Assembly (NCBI GenBank): GCA_949825065.1
Contig: OX463842.1
Coordinates: 34,956,323 to 35,020,322, forward strand
Source: Odontocerum albicorne
Lineage: Eukaryota > Arthropoda > Insecta > Trichoptera > Odontoceridae
Direction: 5' to 3'
DNA length: 64,000 nucleotides
A program made the translations under genes and the position numbers. This document shows positions 1 through 12,129 of the stretch, piece after piece. Each line of letters opens with the position of its first letter. Within the stretch, counting starts at the first letter, position 1. The notes below the pieces were generated by a model, which saw only the letters and a program-made list of their open reading frames with translations, ran no database searches and was not told the DNA's origin.

Positions 1-643
1 ACAAAGTGGCACTAATATATTTAAAAAGTATGGCGGACAGAAGGAGAAATGGTATTTATCATTGCGGCGGTGTGCGTCCCCGACCCTCTTTAAAATAAAT
101 TGCACGTTCTAGGGATGAAAATGGGTCACTTTAATCTGCGAGCACAAGAAAGTTTTGCTCCTGTACACAAAAAGAGATGGGGAAATATGCATTTTTACTA
201 GAAATTTATTTCTTTTCTAAGGAAATCTACGAGACATTTGCAGAAGAGGCGGCACGGTTACGAATTTATGATTAAAATAGATATCCTCTTTTTAAAAGAA
301 AGTTGGCAAGAACAAACACGGTCCAACTTAATTTTTTAGTTAAGCTGGGTTTAAGTTTATTTATTAATCAATGAATAAGATTTTCTTCTTAACAAAAAAC
401 AAGCATTATAATTTATCACAAGTGTTTAATTTATTTTACTTATCATTCCATTTTCGTAGTAGCTATATAAAAGTGTTATAAAAGCTAATTTCATAATTAC
501 AAAAATCTAACGAATATACGTATAAAGAGGGGGAAAAGTTTGAAATCAAATTAAAGTACAAAAACGAATCAAAACGGCAATTTATTCTACATGCCAAATC
601 CCTTTCAATATAAGTCGTTTATAATCTTCGGATAAAAGGATCT
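1..643. other. AT-rich stretch, nothing recognised
   Basis: No long reading frame, tRNA-like box pair or terminal repeat was seen. The sequence is AT-rich with short A and T runs. Confidence 0.5.
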
Positions 644-800
644 TCGTTATTTTACTTATTACATTAATCCCCACTACATGTGTTTCTATCTCATATCTTG
701 AGGTTTACTTCAGGTGGGATAATAGTAGCATTGAAAAAATGCGCGGGATAGGAGGTAGAACGATTTATAACGAGGATTAATGTAATTATTGGAATAACGG
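644..800. repeat. Palindromic MITE-like element, copy 1
   Basis: The left arm (ATTACATTAATCCCCACTAC, then TGTTTCTATCTC) returns on the right as the reverse complement, ending GAGGATTAATGTAATTA. The middle holds about 70 unpaired bases. The same arms occur at 10036-10162, so this is a small dispersed family of foldback or MITE-type elements. This copy is the more diverged of the two, since the right arm has lost much of its GTAGAAACACGTGTAG-type core. No coding capacity. No clear target duplication was found. Confidence 0.65.
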
Positions 801-1981
801 TAAAATAATTCAGTCAAATATTGTTATATGCAGTTCCATTAATAACCAAATGATTCGTTTAATATGCCGTTTCGTTATTTCTGTAGATAACTCACGAAAA
901 TAAAATAATTTGATTATTGTATTTGTATTTCATTAAATAACTTTACATTAGTTCTCGATTCACTGAAAATTTGTAAATGGTCAAGATTCGCTACGTTATT
1001 TGATTTTACCGTTGATGCAATCATAATCACAAAACATGATTAATTACAGCGTTTAAAATTTCAGAGATAATTTAGATATCATGGCTTAAAATAATACATG
1101 CCGTTAAATTATAACGAGAGATTTTCACCAATTTATACAAATTTCAATGCATACGAGGTCAGTTCTAAACGAAACCTAGCTTTTGTATTTTTTATTTCTT
1201 TTGTTAGAAATATCACATTTGTCGAGTTAACCCAGCTTAAGGAAATTGTAAGGTTAGGTTGGTTGCGGTCTAGCAAAACTCACAGAAACGTAATACAAAT
1301 TTTTACTTTTATTTCACTTGAAACAATGGGTGACATATCTGCACCAGCCTTCTTAATTGATTTTTTTCACATTGGTCTACTTCAAATGTTCCTTCAATAT
1401 TAAATTATTTTTTAAAAATTTTAAACACATGCCCTGGAGTATGTTTTGTGCGATAGCAAGCAGGACTAATACCTAGTAGTTAACCATTGATGTTTATATT
1501 TAAGTAAAATTGATTTTTTGGCTCAAAAAAATACGTAAAATACGGCTCATTAAAACATCATCGTCAAGTATTATGTATGCTTGTGATTTAGTATTGATTT
1601 ATGAACACCTCTAAAAATTAAATAAAGTATTAGAGCCATGGAAACTGAGAGCTAAATTTTTATGTAATATTTTTATTTAATCATGTTTTACTTTCAATTA
1701 AATAATTTAAAATTAATTCTGTTCAAAGAGTATTTTTATGTAAAGTAAAAAAAAACAAACTGTTTGAATTGCATCTTAGAAGGAGCCAAACAAAATTGTG
1801 GTTTTTCAAATTGAATGTTAGTCAAACCACACGTCTCTTATCGCTGATTAACCGTTTTTAAAAACGAAGATTTTTTGTATCAATTAAAGTAAGATATAAT
1901 TTAATATGTTATGTTTTAAATTTTAAATTATAAGAAGATAACATTAAGGACCAAAGGTCAAGTACACGAGTTATCAGGTAA
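801..1981. other. AT-rich stretch, one unassigned 101-codon frame
   Basis: The only longer frame (1098-1403 +) has no recognisable domain, weak composition and no splice or promoter support, so it is treated as chance. A short AAGGTTAGGTTGGTT at about 1248-1262 resembles the arthropod TTAGG telomere unit but is only two units long. Confidence 0.4.
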
Positions 1982-1983
1982 TA

Positions 1984-3271
1984 TTAGGTCCTTACATATG
2001 AAATTGGCGTTTTGCCGTACTGGCAACTTTGATCTCAAATATCTTCTCTTTGGTTAGGAATACCAAATTCAAATTTATACAGCTATTTACTCAAGTATTT
2101 GTGTTTCGAAAATTATAATTCATTTGTTTTTTCCTCAATTGTTTTTTTTCTTTGCGTCACTCAGTTTACAAAATGGAAAACTTGAAATATCGCGTTATTT
2201 ACGAGTACGAGTTCCACCGTGGCACCAGTGCTGCAGAAACGGCTCGAAGGATTAATGATGTGTATGGCGACGGTGCCGCAAAACAAAACACAGTGCGTTT
2301 TTGGTTCCAACGTTTTCGTTCTGGAAATTTCGACCTGCAGAACAAGCCCCGTGGACGGCCGGAGACCAAAGTTGATAATGAAGAATTGAAAGCTATTGTG
2401 GAAGCAGATCCATCGCAAACCACGTCCGAGTTAGCTGCAGGCTGCGGTGTTAGTGATAAAACTGTTTTAATCCACTTGAAGCAAATTGGGAAGGTGAAAA
2501 AGCTTGAAAGGTGGGTACCTCACGAATTGAGTGAAGCAAATCAACAAACGCGCGTTGACTGCTGCGTTGCATTACTCAACCGGCACAATAATGAAGGGAT
2601 TTTGAATCGAATCATTACCTGTGATGAAAAGTGGATCCTGTATGATAATCGGAAGCGCTCATCGCAATGGCTGAACCCTGCCGAACCAGCCAAACCATGC
2701 CCCAAGCGAAAATTGACTCCAAAAAAGTTACTTGTGAGCGTTTGGTGGACTAGTGCTGGTGTCGTTCACTACAGCTTTCTTAAATCTGGCCAGACGATTA
2801 CGGCAGATGTCTATTGTCAGCAACTGCAACCCATGATGGAAAAGCTAGCTGCTAAACAACCGAGGCTGGTTAATCGCTCTAGGCCACTGCTGCTTCATGA
2901 TAACGCTAGACCACACACTGCACAACAGACGGCTACCAAATTAGAAGAGCTTCAATTGGAATGTCTAAGACATCCACCGTACTCTCCGGACCTTGCCCCA
3001 ACAGATTACTATTTTTTTCGAAATTTGGATAACTTCTTGCAAGGGAAAAAATTCAACTCCGATGGGGCAGTCCAAACCGACTTCAAAGATTTTATTGATT
3101 CCCGTCCGAATGGTTTTTTTTAGTAAAGGGATCGATGAACTACCTATGAGATGGCAAAAGTGCATAGATAGCAATGGTACATACTTTGATTAAATAAATA
3201 TATTGTATTAAAAAAAAATCAACTTTATGTTCCTCCCAAACAAAACGCCAATTTCATATGTAAGGACCTAA
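1984..3271 (+). mobile_element. Mariner transposon, cecropia subfamily, complete ends (copy 1)
   Basis: A 1,288-bp Tc1/mariner element. Both ends carry the same 31-nt inverted repeat beginning TTAGGTCCTTACATATGAAA, and each is flanked by the TA dinucleotide (1982-1983 and 3272-3273) expected of mariner target-site duplication. The repeat and the encoded protein match the cecropia subfamily (the Hyalophora cecropia mariner and human Hsmar1 group). It is nearly identical to the element at 21000-22281 on the other strand, so both arrived recently. The ends look competent but the transposase is frameshifted (see 2173-3193), so this copy could only move if supplied with transposase in trans. Confidence 0.95.
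2173..3193 (+). pseudogene. Mariner transposase, frameshifted near C-terminus
   Basis: DD34D transposase of the cecropia mariner subfamily, which cuts and pastes the element at TA sites. The start is the ATG at 2173 (MENLKYR); the frame is open 21 nt further upstream but with no ATG. In order: an N-terminal paired helix-turn-helix region (about residues 1-110), WVPHEL at about 114, then the catalytic Asp residues in TCDEKW (about 151), LLHDNARPHT (about 243) and YSPDLAPTDYYFF (about 278), with 34 residues between the second and third. A run of 8 T at about 3114-3121 replaces the 7 T of the sister copy. This ends the protein at about residue 316, and the last 23 codons (SKGIDELPMRWQK onward) continue in another frame to 3193. 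All catalytic residues precede the break, so some activity cannot be excluded, but the conserved C-terminus is lost. Confidence 0.93.
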
Positions 3272-3273
3272 TA

Positions 3274-4267
3274 TATAAAAGTATAAAACAAGAGTACAAA
3301 TTATTCATGTAGCTGAGAAATAGGCTGGCAGTGTGAGGCTATTAAACGTAATTCGACAAAATTGTTGAATATTAAAGCTTGCTCGTTTCTAAGGAAAATT
3401 AGAAAAATTCACCGTAATCAGTATATGATAGACACATAATACGAAGATAAGTTAATCATATTGTAAAAAGGAATTAAATTTCAACATTTATCGTTAAAAC
3501 TTGTGTTCATACTTAAACCTGTTCAGACCTGATTAAATTCTAAAGTTTTAAATTTTTTTTTTACTTATGAATGTATTATTTACACTACATGCAACATTAG
3601 GTCGTATAAGTTTAGATAGATGGGACCGAAAATGTTCAAAATCGATAATACATATCCTATGGTACACTTCATTTGTAATACGAGTATGTTAATTGGGAAC
3701 AGAAATATACCACAAAGTTGTTTACAAATTGCACATGAACTCTGCATCGATTTCAATGGACGCTTTAAATGGACGGTTAAATAAATTTTAATTATGTATA
3801 AAATCAAGTTAAATAAACTTTAATTATGTATAAAATCAAGTTGTTCGTGGATTTAAAACGCGTCAAGTTTTAGAAAAATAAGGGAAGTGTTGTCAAACTT
3901 AATCTTAATTTTATCTTTGGTTAAAACTAAAAGTGTGTTTACGAAACAAAATTAATTATGCTTAAATGAAACAGGTTGTCTGACATTAAAATAAATTTGT
4001 AAAAAGCACTGTTCATACTAAAAAAATATTATTAACTTAAAATAGGTGTATACCCGTTGAACAAAATACCACTTTACATTTAATGAAAAAAGGTCACTTA
4101 TAATGTTAGTGCTTAACAAGTAAGTGTGGTGAAGTTCAAAGGTTAAAATATCTAAATAAATCTATTTTATTTCACGAAGTATTGTTTACCATAATCAGAA
4201 GCTCCTAACAACTCTAACTGTGTTTTCTAAATTGGATTCATCATCCTGCGTCATGATTAGCTTGTAA
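3274..4267. other. AT-rich stretch with one short duplication
   Basis: No gene recognised. An almost exact direct duplication lies at about 3775-3842 (unit containing TTTAATTATGTATAAAATCA, about 34 bp, two copies). The rest is unremarkable. Confidence 0.45.
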
Positions 4268-4481
4268 TGATATTTATATTTGTTAGTAATGGTTTGATAC
4301 TTTAAGTAATGATTTGATATTTCTTAGTAATGATGTCGATGTTTATTAGTGATTATATTGATTTTTATTAGTACTGATATTTAAATGTGTTAGTAACGAT
4401 ATTAATATTTGTTAGCAATCATATTGATATTTGTTAGTAATGATATTGATATTTGTTAGTAATGCCATTGATATCTGATTT
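4268..4481. repeat. Degenerate 22-bp minisatellite
   Basis: About nine tandem copies of a unit close to GATATTTGTTAGTAATGATATT. The last three copies are almost perfect and the earlier ones drift in sequence and length. Confidence 0.75.
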
Positions 4482-4560
4482 GTCGGCGGCCGTAGTCAAA
4501 CAGCATTCATGCTTCGCAAGCGCGCACCTAAGGTTTGATTCACGGCGAACTGGTTTTACT
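4482..4560 (+). repeat. tRNA-derived sequence, probable SINE head
   Basis: GGCGGCCGTAGTC resembles an internal A box and GGTTTGATTCACG a B box, about 45 nt apart. Between them a small stem with loop (GCTTCGCAAGC) looks like an anticodon arm. The acceptor and T arms do not pair well, so a functional tRNA is unlikely. It is better read as a decayed tRNA-derived SINE head, of a different family from the repeated SINE elsewhere in the window. Confidence 0.4.
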
Positions 4561-4701
4561 CTTAGGCCATTTTATATCTGACTAATATGTTTATACGTAG
4601 CGTATATGCTCTTGTTAGCACCAATGGTTCTCTTATTACCGACATTGGTGTCCCTTGACCTCCCTTATTATTTCTAGAGGTGATCGGGGGAAAAAATCTG
4701 C

Positions 4702-4757
4702 TCAAACAACTTTGGCAATGGTGCCTATATCAAGGCACCATTGCCAAAGTTGTTTGA
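4702..4757. repeat. Perfect 25-bp hairpin with 6-nt loop
   Basis: TCAAACAACTTTGGCAATGG plus TGCCT (4702-4726), loop ATATCA, then the exact reverse complement (4733-4757). There is no mismatch in 25 bp. Geometry is the same as the hairpin at 9058-9113, but the sequence is unrelated. It may be a template-switch inverted duplication, a tiny foldback element or a short-RNA hairpin. Confidence 0.9.
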
Positions 4758-4989
4758 TGGTCCAGAGGATGGTAAACTTGTAATTAATTATTGACATCAT
4801 GGTTTTAATTTCAATTTCAAAACTCATCTCACCTGAAATTTTAGTGGCTTTATTGAGCAGTGTTTTTATTTTGATAGGCAATCCACCCAAACTAGGATGA
4901 TTTGTGTAACCAAATTAAAGTCGCTATGCAATTATATGAGTCAATATAATCAAACTAATTTAAAAAAATGCCAGTTCTAGACAATTAAA

Positions 4990-5640
4990 GTTTTTACTGA
5001 TTAAGCTTAAAAAGATTACCAATCGATCTATAAATGGAAAAGTTCTTCGAAGAAAGAAGAAACGCAACATTTATTGGACGCAGTAAAGACATGACGTTTA
5101 CTAAATTAAATCTGGCTCACAAAGGATAACTGAAAAAATACCTGGTGTATATTTTCATCATTCAGACCACACTCGCAGCCGGGATTCTTCACAATACTCA
5201 TTATGTAAAGGTGACTAGCTACCACGCAGTGGCCCATCTGCAAACGACACATGACACTTGTTCATTCTTATTATATTAAGCCATGGTTTCAAAGGGATAT
5301 ATTGTTGGATTGATTTATAACTAGATCCCTTATTTACACTAGTTATATCCTAATTCATTGCCCAAAGATGCCAATTATCATGTTTAATATATTTAAAATA
5401 TCAGTTACTTGCTATGAAAAAACGTATCACCGAAAACCGATAGAACATGCTGCATTGGCCAAGGAATCAACAACTTTATTACCAGTGATACTAATGTGTA
5501 AAAAAATTCAAGCTAGAGAAACATCAATATTTTTTGACATCAATTTGAATAATTTGGCTTTAACTGAGCAAACAATTTCTTTGTACGAGTTACTCAAACA
5601 ATATACCTGAAATTGACAAATTAAAAAACAAAGCATTCTC
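4990..5640 (-). pseudogene. RNase H-bearing LINE relic (I/R1/Jockey group)
   Basis: On the minus strand, translation gives an RNase H-type segment (HISITGNKVVDSLANAA, like the GNE.AD.LAK motif; around 5440-5490). About 200 bp further come MGHCVVASHLY and then a zinc-finger-like CECG....H segment (about 5120-5245), and then INVAFLLSSKNFSIYR (about 5020-5085). This order (RNase H, GH...HLY, Cys/His cluster, short tail) is that of the C-terminal end of ORF2 in LINEs of the I/R1/Jockey group. Frames shift between blocks and stops occur, so it is dead. The plus-strand frame over 5368-5610 is its shadow. Confidence 0.7.
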
Positions 5641-7879
5641 GAGTTAATGCATTGCTACGAAACAGTGTTACATATTTCCTCACTAAAAAATATTTCATGC
5701 CATACAAAATATAAATAACAAATTATATGATACATATTATTGATAGAAAGAATAAAAGTTTTGTTTTGCTTGTAATCTTAATTATACGCATTGACAAACA
5801 ACATTTGATTGTATACAAAGTATTGCGCAACTCAAATGTCGAAGATTTAAATATGTATAAAATTTCATAAACTAAAGAAACGCATTTAAGTTATATTTCC
5901 AATGGAGAAGTTAAGATGAAATACCCGAATTGGACAAATAAAATAAGAGCGGTAATTTGAAAGTCTGAAAACTCTCGATTTTTAAACTTTCAAAATGGTT
6001 GCGTTTCAAAACCACTTATTCGAAAGTATCCACAAAAAAAGATTCTCGTATAGCTACGTGTATAATGTTAGTAAACTCTGTTAGTCGAGGAATGAAATGA
6101 AGTTATATTCGTTTTATTTTACATTACGAACGTAAAAGTTTCTGCAAATATTTGACCAGCTATCCGTCTCCCCTAGCGGGGGAGGCGGCGCAGAGAGACC
6201 GACTAACGATTTCTTTCATCATTTTTACTACTTGGACTCAAACATTTACTTAGAGGAGTATTGTCATTTTCTTTAAGAAAGCTTTACAAATAGAATCATT
6301 TGGGTGGATAAGTATGATTTTATATTTTCAAGTGTACCTAGAGGTTTTTTTATCATTATTTTCCTAACTTCATTGAACTGCGGTTATTTCGGTGAATTTC
6401 TAAGCGCTGTTATCTTAATTATTTTTTTAATAAAATATTTTCTACATTAGTAGTACATTAAATAAAAAAACGACGTTCAGTACAGTAGTTCTTTATCTCT
6501 TATAAAGTTCAAAATTGATTTATGTTTACACTTTATAGTACAGAATACAAATGATTTATTGTCATACGGCATCTCTTCCGACAAATCTTGAAGAAAAAGA
6601 GTTACGCAGATTTGTGCTGATTGTTGGATGAAAGGTTGATAAAAAAAAAAGACAAACATACTTCATTACAAGCATTAAAAAACAAAATATTTATCACCCA
6701 AGTCTGGGAGATCTAAAAGAAGACGGGAAGATCTAAAAGAAGATGATCTAAAAGAAAATAGGAGTAATGGAGAAACACATTTCATTATTGAAGAGAGTTC
6801 TAATATTTTTTTAAGTCGCTGTTTTAAATAAGCCAATGAAGATGAAAGTTTATGGTTGCCTGGTAAATAAGCAGTATTTTGGTGTGTGCTCGAACATCTC
6901 AGACTATAATGCTAGCATCAATGGTGTTGCGGATAGTGAATTTGTGATTATATTCACTGTTGACCCTCTCGTTTAATACGATAAAGATATTTTAATCGGT
7001 TCTACTATTTGGTAGTAAATTATAATCGATGTAAACCGGTGCGAACGGATTATATTTAGATGCATTAATTAGAAGCAGTAATCCCAATTGTCCTTTTATT
7101 TTTTTCTTTTAATTCACATTAGTAATTTTATCAATGAACATTTTACGTTCTTCATGGCAATCTAAATGGAATTTGTGTCTGTTTTGTAAAATATTTTGTT
7201 TAATTATTCTAGCTTTAGAAAATCCAACAGTGTATTTTAGATTGGCGTGTGTGCCTTACATGTCAAAAACAAAATAACTAGAGAAGTGAGATTTTTTTTA
7301 ATCGTCTATATTATGCATGTTTCGTATGATAATCTGTTTAATTCTTCGGGTTATCGAAAACGCAACAGTTATTTTAGATTTCAACGTGTACCTGCAATTT
7401 TGAAAAAAAAAACTTATTCAAACTATTATATTTAATGTGGAATATTTAAGCATTATAACACTCTTATTCAGATAAGCATATAATTTTTCTAACAATAATA
7501 ATAGAATTCTTGAGAATTCGTGCAAAACTAGAATAATAACGAAAAAAAAGATTTTTACTTAGAAAAAATATCCTAGGTTTTTTTTCTCGTCCAAAGTATT
7601 ACTTATTATTATTTTCAACTCGATTCAATTCAAATTTTCATTCCATTATTATTAAAAGTATGAACCAAACGATGCGATGATTTGGAGATAGAAAGTTGAT
7701 CAAAATAAAATAATTTAAACAGTCTTGCATAGTACAGTAGATTTTTGAAAACGTATAAAGTGCACAAATAGAAAAATCTTTTTCTTTCGAGATTATAGGA
7801 CTGCCCGGGGACTCGGACCAGATAAACAGAAATATTTTTGTGCGAGCACTATACACTATACATATTTGGTCAGACTCAC
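5641..7879. other. AT-rich stretch, small repeats only
   Basis: No gene recognised. A short GC-rich palindromic patch (CCCCTAGCGGGGG) lies near 6172-6185 within a small GC-richer island. A triple repeat of GATCTAAAAGAAGA lies at about 6708-6752. Confidence 0.4.
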
Positions 7880-7951
7880 CTTTTATCATCACAATGAAGA
7901 CAAGAGTTGCCTTTGTTGGCGTATTGTTGGGTTAAGTCAGGAAAATAAAGT
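7880..7951 (-). other. Candidate internal exon, minus strand
   Basis: Read on the minus strand, a pyrimidine-rich stretch ending TTTGTCAAG is followed by a 72-nt open segment (LYFPDLTQQYANKG then NSCLHCDDK), which ends AAAAG at a consensus donor GTGAGTCTG. The frame would enter with one base to complete a codon, matching the phase left by the 32-nt candidate exon at 15618-15649. Protein family not recognised. A chance arrangement is quite possible. Confidence 0.25.
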
Positions 7952-9057
7952 CTTGACAAATAAAAGAATATTACTAGAAAACAAGATAGACCTCGGCTTG
8001 ATTTTTCTCCCCAAGTATCTACGCTACCCGAGTTACGAGTATATTGAAGCGAAATGAGATTTTTGAAATAAATTAATGTATACACAATAAAAGCGACTTA
8101 GTCGATCTTGGCCTCATCTGAAACTTGAATTTATTTCTGTCGGCAATTTCGAATTTATCACTTTTTAAGAAATTCAAAAAACCATGATGTAAAAAATATT
8201 TATTTCAATCCTTTTGTGTACTTGGTTATACATAATAATATTGGAGGGCATATGAATATTCTAACAATTCGTTGGAACCAACCTGCTTTATTCCTTATTT
8301 ATTTATTCATTGTTAATGGCTGCAGCAGCTTTCACTAAAAATATAAATTCACTATAAATTATACACAAAAAAACATAAAGAAAAGAAATTCAAATCAAGT
8401 CAGTAAGTAAATAAACTTGAAAACATATCACAAAGCATCAATTGAAAACAATAATAAAATTGAAAAAAAACTGCTTCAAAACAACAAAGCCAAAACGGAA
8501 AAAATATCTATAAAATAAAAAAAATATCTATTGCACAAGAACATTAAAAATATGTTATTAGTTCATAACGTATTTTTAATGTACTTCTGCGTAAAGTACT
8601 ATACTCGTATACTATAAGAGTATAGTAGTTAATGTTCAAAACAGATATTTTATTTAAATAAAAGTAGAAAACTTATTTCAAATCTGTAAACATTAATTAA
8701 TAGGGTTCCTACAGGAAGGAATTGTAAAAGGAAAAGTTGTTGTCATATTATAAATATTTCTAGGATCAAGTACTGATATTTTTAAAGAGATTTGTCATAA
8801 CAGTAACCAAATTGTCTTTATAAATACTAATGAAAAATTCTTTTGTTACATGCTTTTATTTCTTAATTTTTGGATTAATTTAATCCGAATTTTATTTAGA
8901 GCTTTCTATAGGATTGGGATATGGAATGAGGGGGAAGATTTTTTATCGAAATGACCCTGTGCCGGATTGAGGCTAAAAACGTATCCGAAGATTTATCTTA
9001 AAATCGGCATTTCCTGAGATGTCACACATCATATGTAAAGTTAGAGTATTTTAAATA
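7952..9057. other. AT-rich stretch, nothing coding recognised
   Basis: 8280-8530 is A-rich after TTTATTTATTTATT and may be the 3' untranslated end of a minus-strand LINE, but no protein similarity supports it. A small inverted repeat around ATACTCGTAT lies at about 8598-8628. Confidence 0.3.
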
Positions 9058-9113
9058 GTTTCTGAGAACATCAAAACCTATAAGTGCCTATAGGTTTTGA
9101 TGTTCTCAGAAAC
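9058..9113. repeat. Perfect 25-bp hairpin with 6-nt loop
   Basis: GTTTCTGAGAACATCAAAAC plus CTATA (9058-9082), loop AGTGCC, then the exact complement (9089-9113). Same arm and loop length as 4702-4757. It lies directly downstream of AT-rich sequence and shows no flanking target duplication. Confidence 0.92.
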
Positions 9114-10035
9114 TTGGCGGGTTCTCCGCTTTCGTTGATTACCTTTTTTAAGGGAATAATAAAATCGAAATTATCATTATTGCCCTTTTTACCACGTCAA
9201 TATCAGACTCAATCGAGATCTACAAAAACTTGTATAGGAAAAGTAAAAATTTGATTAAGAATCATGTAAACATAATAATAACATTGAATTTATAACAACA
9301 AAAACATTTTTACAATTATATAAACAAAGAAGTTGGTTAACTATTGAATCGATTAACTAGACCATATAATAAAATAACATATCAAAATTGAATGTAATAA
9401 GACATAAGTACTATAATGAGCAAATAAAAAAGCAGGGTGAATAGAGAGGCTATACATGTAGCATGCAGAATAATAAATATTGATACACGGCTGGAGTACT
9501 GTCGCATTACGACTGTCAATCATATCGAGATTTAGATAGTAACAGTCCTGGGGAAAAATGAAATGTAAATATATTTATTCCAACAAATTCCTGGTGGATT
9601 CTCGGGGCACGTGTCATGGAACGGTCAGAAGTGCAAGGAGGGTGAGATACTCGTATAGAGCAGTAGTTCTTAAATTGTTAAAATTTAATAAAAAAACATT
9701 TCCCATAAGTTCTAAAAAAATGGCCACTTAACGGAGACAGGATCTCTTAAAATTTCTTCTAAATTTTCCATGCATCCTAAGTCATAATTCGATTGTTATA
9801 ATATCTATATAGCTGCCTAAGCAAAAATGCAACATTGCTAGGGAGAATCTGGTGCAAAGTGGGTTTCTTCTTCCTGTGGTTTCAAGACTCATAGCGGCGC
9901 TCTCAGATGGCTTAGTCAATATAACGCTTCCTGTGCACATCCTAGATCCCTCTAGTAGGCTTGTTATTGATTATTAAAGGTTTCGGTTATAATTTCGTTG
10001 AATTCCAGGTGAGAAAATTAAATAATAATAAATTT
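9114..10035. other. Mixed stretch, nothing firmly recognised
   Basis: A GC-richer patch with a CACGTG E-box lies at about 9590-9660. CAGTAGTTCTTAAATTG at 9661 resembles a hAT terminus (see rejected items). No supported gene. Confidence 0.35.
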
Positions 10036-10162
10036 CTTTATTACACTAATTATATTAATCCTCGTTGCACGTGTTTCTATCTCCAATTCAAGGTTATCTT
10101 CAGACGAAAAGAGGTAGAAACACGTGTAGTGGGGATTAATATAATTAATTAGTGAAATAACC
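10036..10162. repeat. Palindromic MITE-like element, copy 2
   Basis: Arms of about 45-50 bp: left TTATTACACTAATTATATTA, then ATCC, CACGTGTTTCTATCTC; right GAGGTAGAAACACGTGTAGT, then GGGGATTAAT and the complement of the outer end. The loop is about 28 bp. Homologous to 644-800. Confidence 0.8.
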
Positions 10163-10719
10163 AAGTAATTCCTTGTTAAATATTCTAATATAAAAATTCT
10201 TATTTTTCTCTATTAATATCTAGGTTTTTATACCAGTATAACATATAACTTTCGAACCTTATTGTACCTGAATTAATTGAGTGGCGTCTATGATACGACT
10301 TTCATAAATTCAAACAATGAGCGCTCTTGAGGGAATATTTTATTACGAAACAGCGATACCTATATATTATGTGGTCGTACTACGAATGGCTTAAACAATA
10401 ATTGAAAAATAAATATTTATGATATTAAATTGTATTTCTTTATTGATAATTTTAAATTTTACTTTTTAACTTGTTTATTATTTGAAGTAGCCACGCATAG
10501 ACCATCATCATTCACGTTTAATTTATTTTTAACCTTTATTTTATATTAACTAGTCAAGAAAATTTCATCTCATATAAGAGCGTCGTAGCGAATGACATTA
10601 GAATATACAGTGTTAGTTTTTGTTTACTTGAGTAACTGCACAGTATGTTATTTTTTATAAAAAAGTTTTGCACTTCAATGAAAAGCTTTTCATACCCCAG
10701 GTTAAGAACCTCTGATGAA
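10163..10719. other. AT-rich stretch, nothing recognised
   Basis: No coding or structural signal beyond a hAT-like terminus, GGTTAAGAACCTCTG, ending at 10714. Confidence 0.35.
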
Positions 10720-10990
10720 AAGGGATGTTATTGTTGAATTTGGTAGGGAACAGGGAATTCGGAATGAGCTTGTTTGCCCCGCGCCAGACAGTTCGCTCTA
10801 ATACAATATACTTAATAGGCTCTAACTGCGCCAGCAGCGTCGAGCAATATCACGGGAGTCGGATGCCAAAACTCTCCCTGATAGGATTCCGAAGAACTTT
10901 TGCGCATCATACTTTATGGATGTGCCCTTATGTAGTAAATAGTAATATTCAGGTTCATTTCGCCCCTGAATTGGAGGATTCTTGATGTTC
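10720..10990. other. GC-richer single-copy segment, unassigned
   Basis: More balanced base composition than its surroundings. Open frames exist on both strands (10725-10985 +, 10822-11043 -) with no recognised domain. It could be a conserved non-coding element or an old repeat. Confidence 0.3.
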
Positions 10991-12129
10991 ATTCGTTGCC
11001 AATTATTACTTTTTATTAAAGGATGGTATTTTATCATGGCCATTTCATATAATATTTATAATGAATACATATATTGAATATTATAAATAACACATGTTTA
11101 TATACCGTTACTTAACTGTGATAGATGATACTGAAAAAAAAATCGAAAATGACAAAACCTAGTCACATTAGACTATCGTCCCGTTATTGACAAAATAAAT
11201 TGCCTGGCAGATAAAAAATGTGTCATTATTCGTCTTATTATGTTATTATTATAGACAGGCATCATGAATACTGTTAGTATTCATGTCAAGTTTAACTGTT
11301 GGATGTTTTTAAAGACTATCATATGTTTATATGTCGTATTAATTACTCACATAGTGGTTTTCATCTATATGTCCTATTTAATTTCACCTCATTTTTAAAG
11401 ATGTACTTATAAAATATCGTTTATACGAGTACTTATAAAAATCAAGCGTTCTGAAGGTAATAATTATTAACAAAACAATGTTTTGCAAGTCATTTACTTA
11501 TAATTAGTATACATATCGCTTTGACAAAACTGATAAATTCAGGGTGTTAATTCTTATTTCAATTGATCAGATAGAAAATCAATTATAATGGCAATCTTCC
11601 ATATTTTATTTACACTATAGTAGTAAATAATCAACGAGTTCTTAAATTAGACTTTTCTTTTAACATGATTCTTCTGAGGATGCTCTTGATAGAGTGAAAC
11701 CGGTAAATGGGCAAAAAGTGAGTGGATTAGAATTATACATTTTAGGTTTTATTTTTTTAAATTGATAAACTGGAGTTCCATAAAAAAAATCAGCAAATAA
11801 ACTGTACTATTTTTTAAATTTAACAGAGCAATTGGTTATATATACTCGTAATAGGAAATTTGGAGTTTTCAAGTGTGTTACAAAACATCTGTTTTATATT
11901 TATAGTTATTTAAAATTTTCTGTAACTGATATTTGTTGCTTAAATTATTTTCATATTATCTATTTTATAATATTTGCTTACAAAATGACCGAAATCTTAC
12001 GACATGTTACTATCAAAAATCATAAATAATATAAAAACTCTATAGATATGCAATCAAAAGTGATTTTGATCCATAAATTATAAAACATTCTTTTGTACCA
12101 ATACGACGCGCCAGCACTAAAATAATATT
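10991..12129. other. AT-rich stretch, nothing recognised
   Basis: Several TACTCGTA-type octamers occur. No supported gene. Confidence 0.4.

Noticed and set aside
1248..1262. Arthropod telomeric (TTAGG)n
   Set aside because: Only about two units; it occurs by chance in this composition.
1098..1403. 101-codon frame as a gene
   Set aside because: No domain, no splice sites or promoter. Length is within chance for the number of frames in the window.
5368..5610. 80-codon plus-strand frame
   Set aside because: Antisense of the minus-strand LINE RNase H region, which has recognisable motifs while this frame has none.
9661..10714. Possible hAT element from CAGTAGTTCTTAAATTG to GGTTAAGAACCTCTG
   Set aside because: The ends resemble hAT termini, but the similarity stops after about 12-15 bp and the 8-bp flanks (GTATAGAG, ATGAAAAG) do not match.
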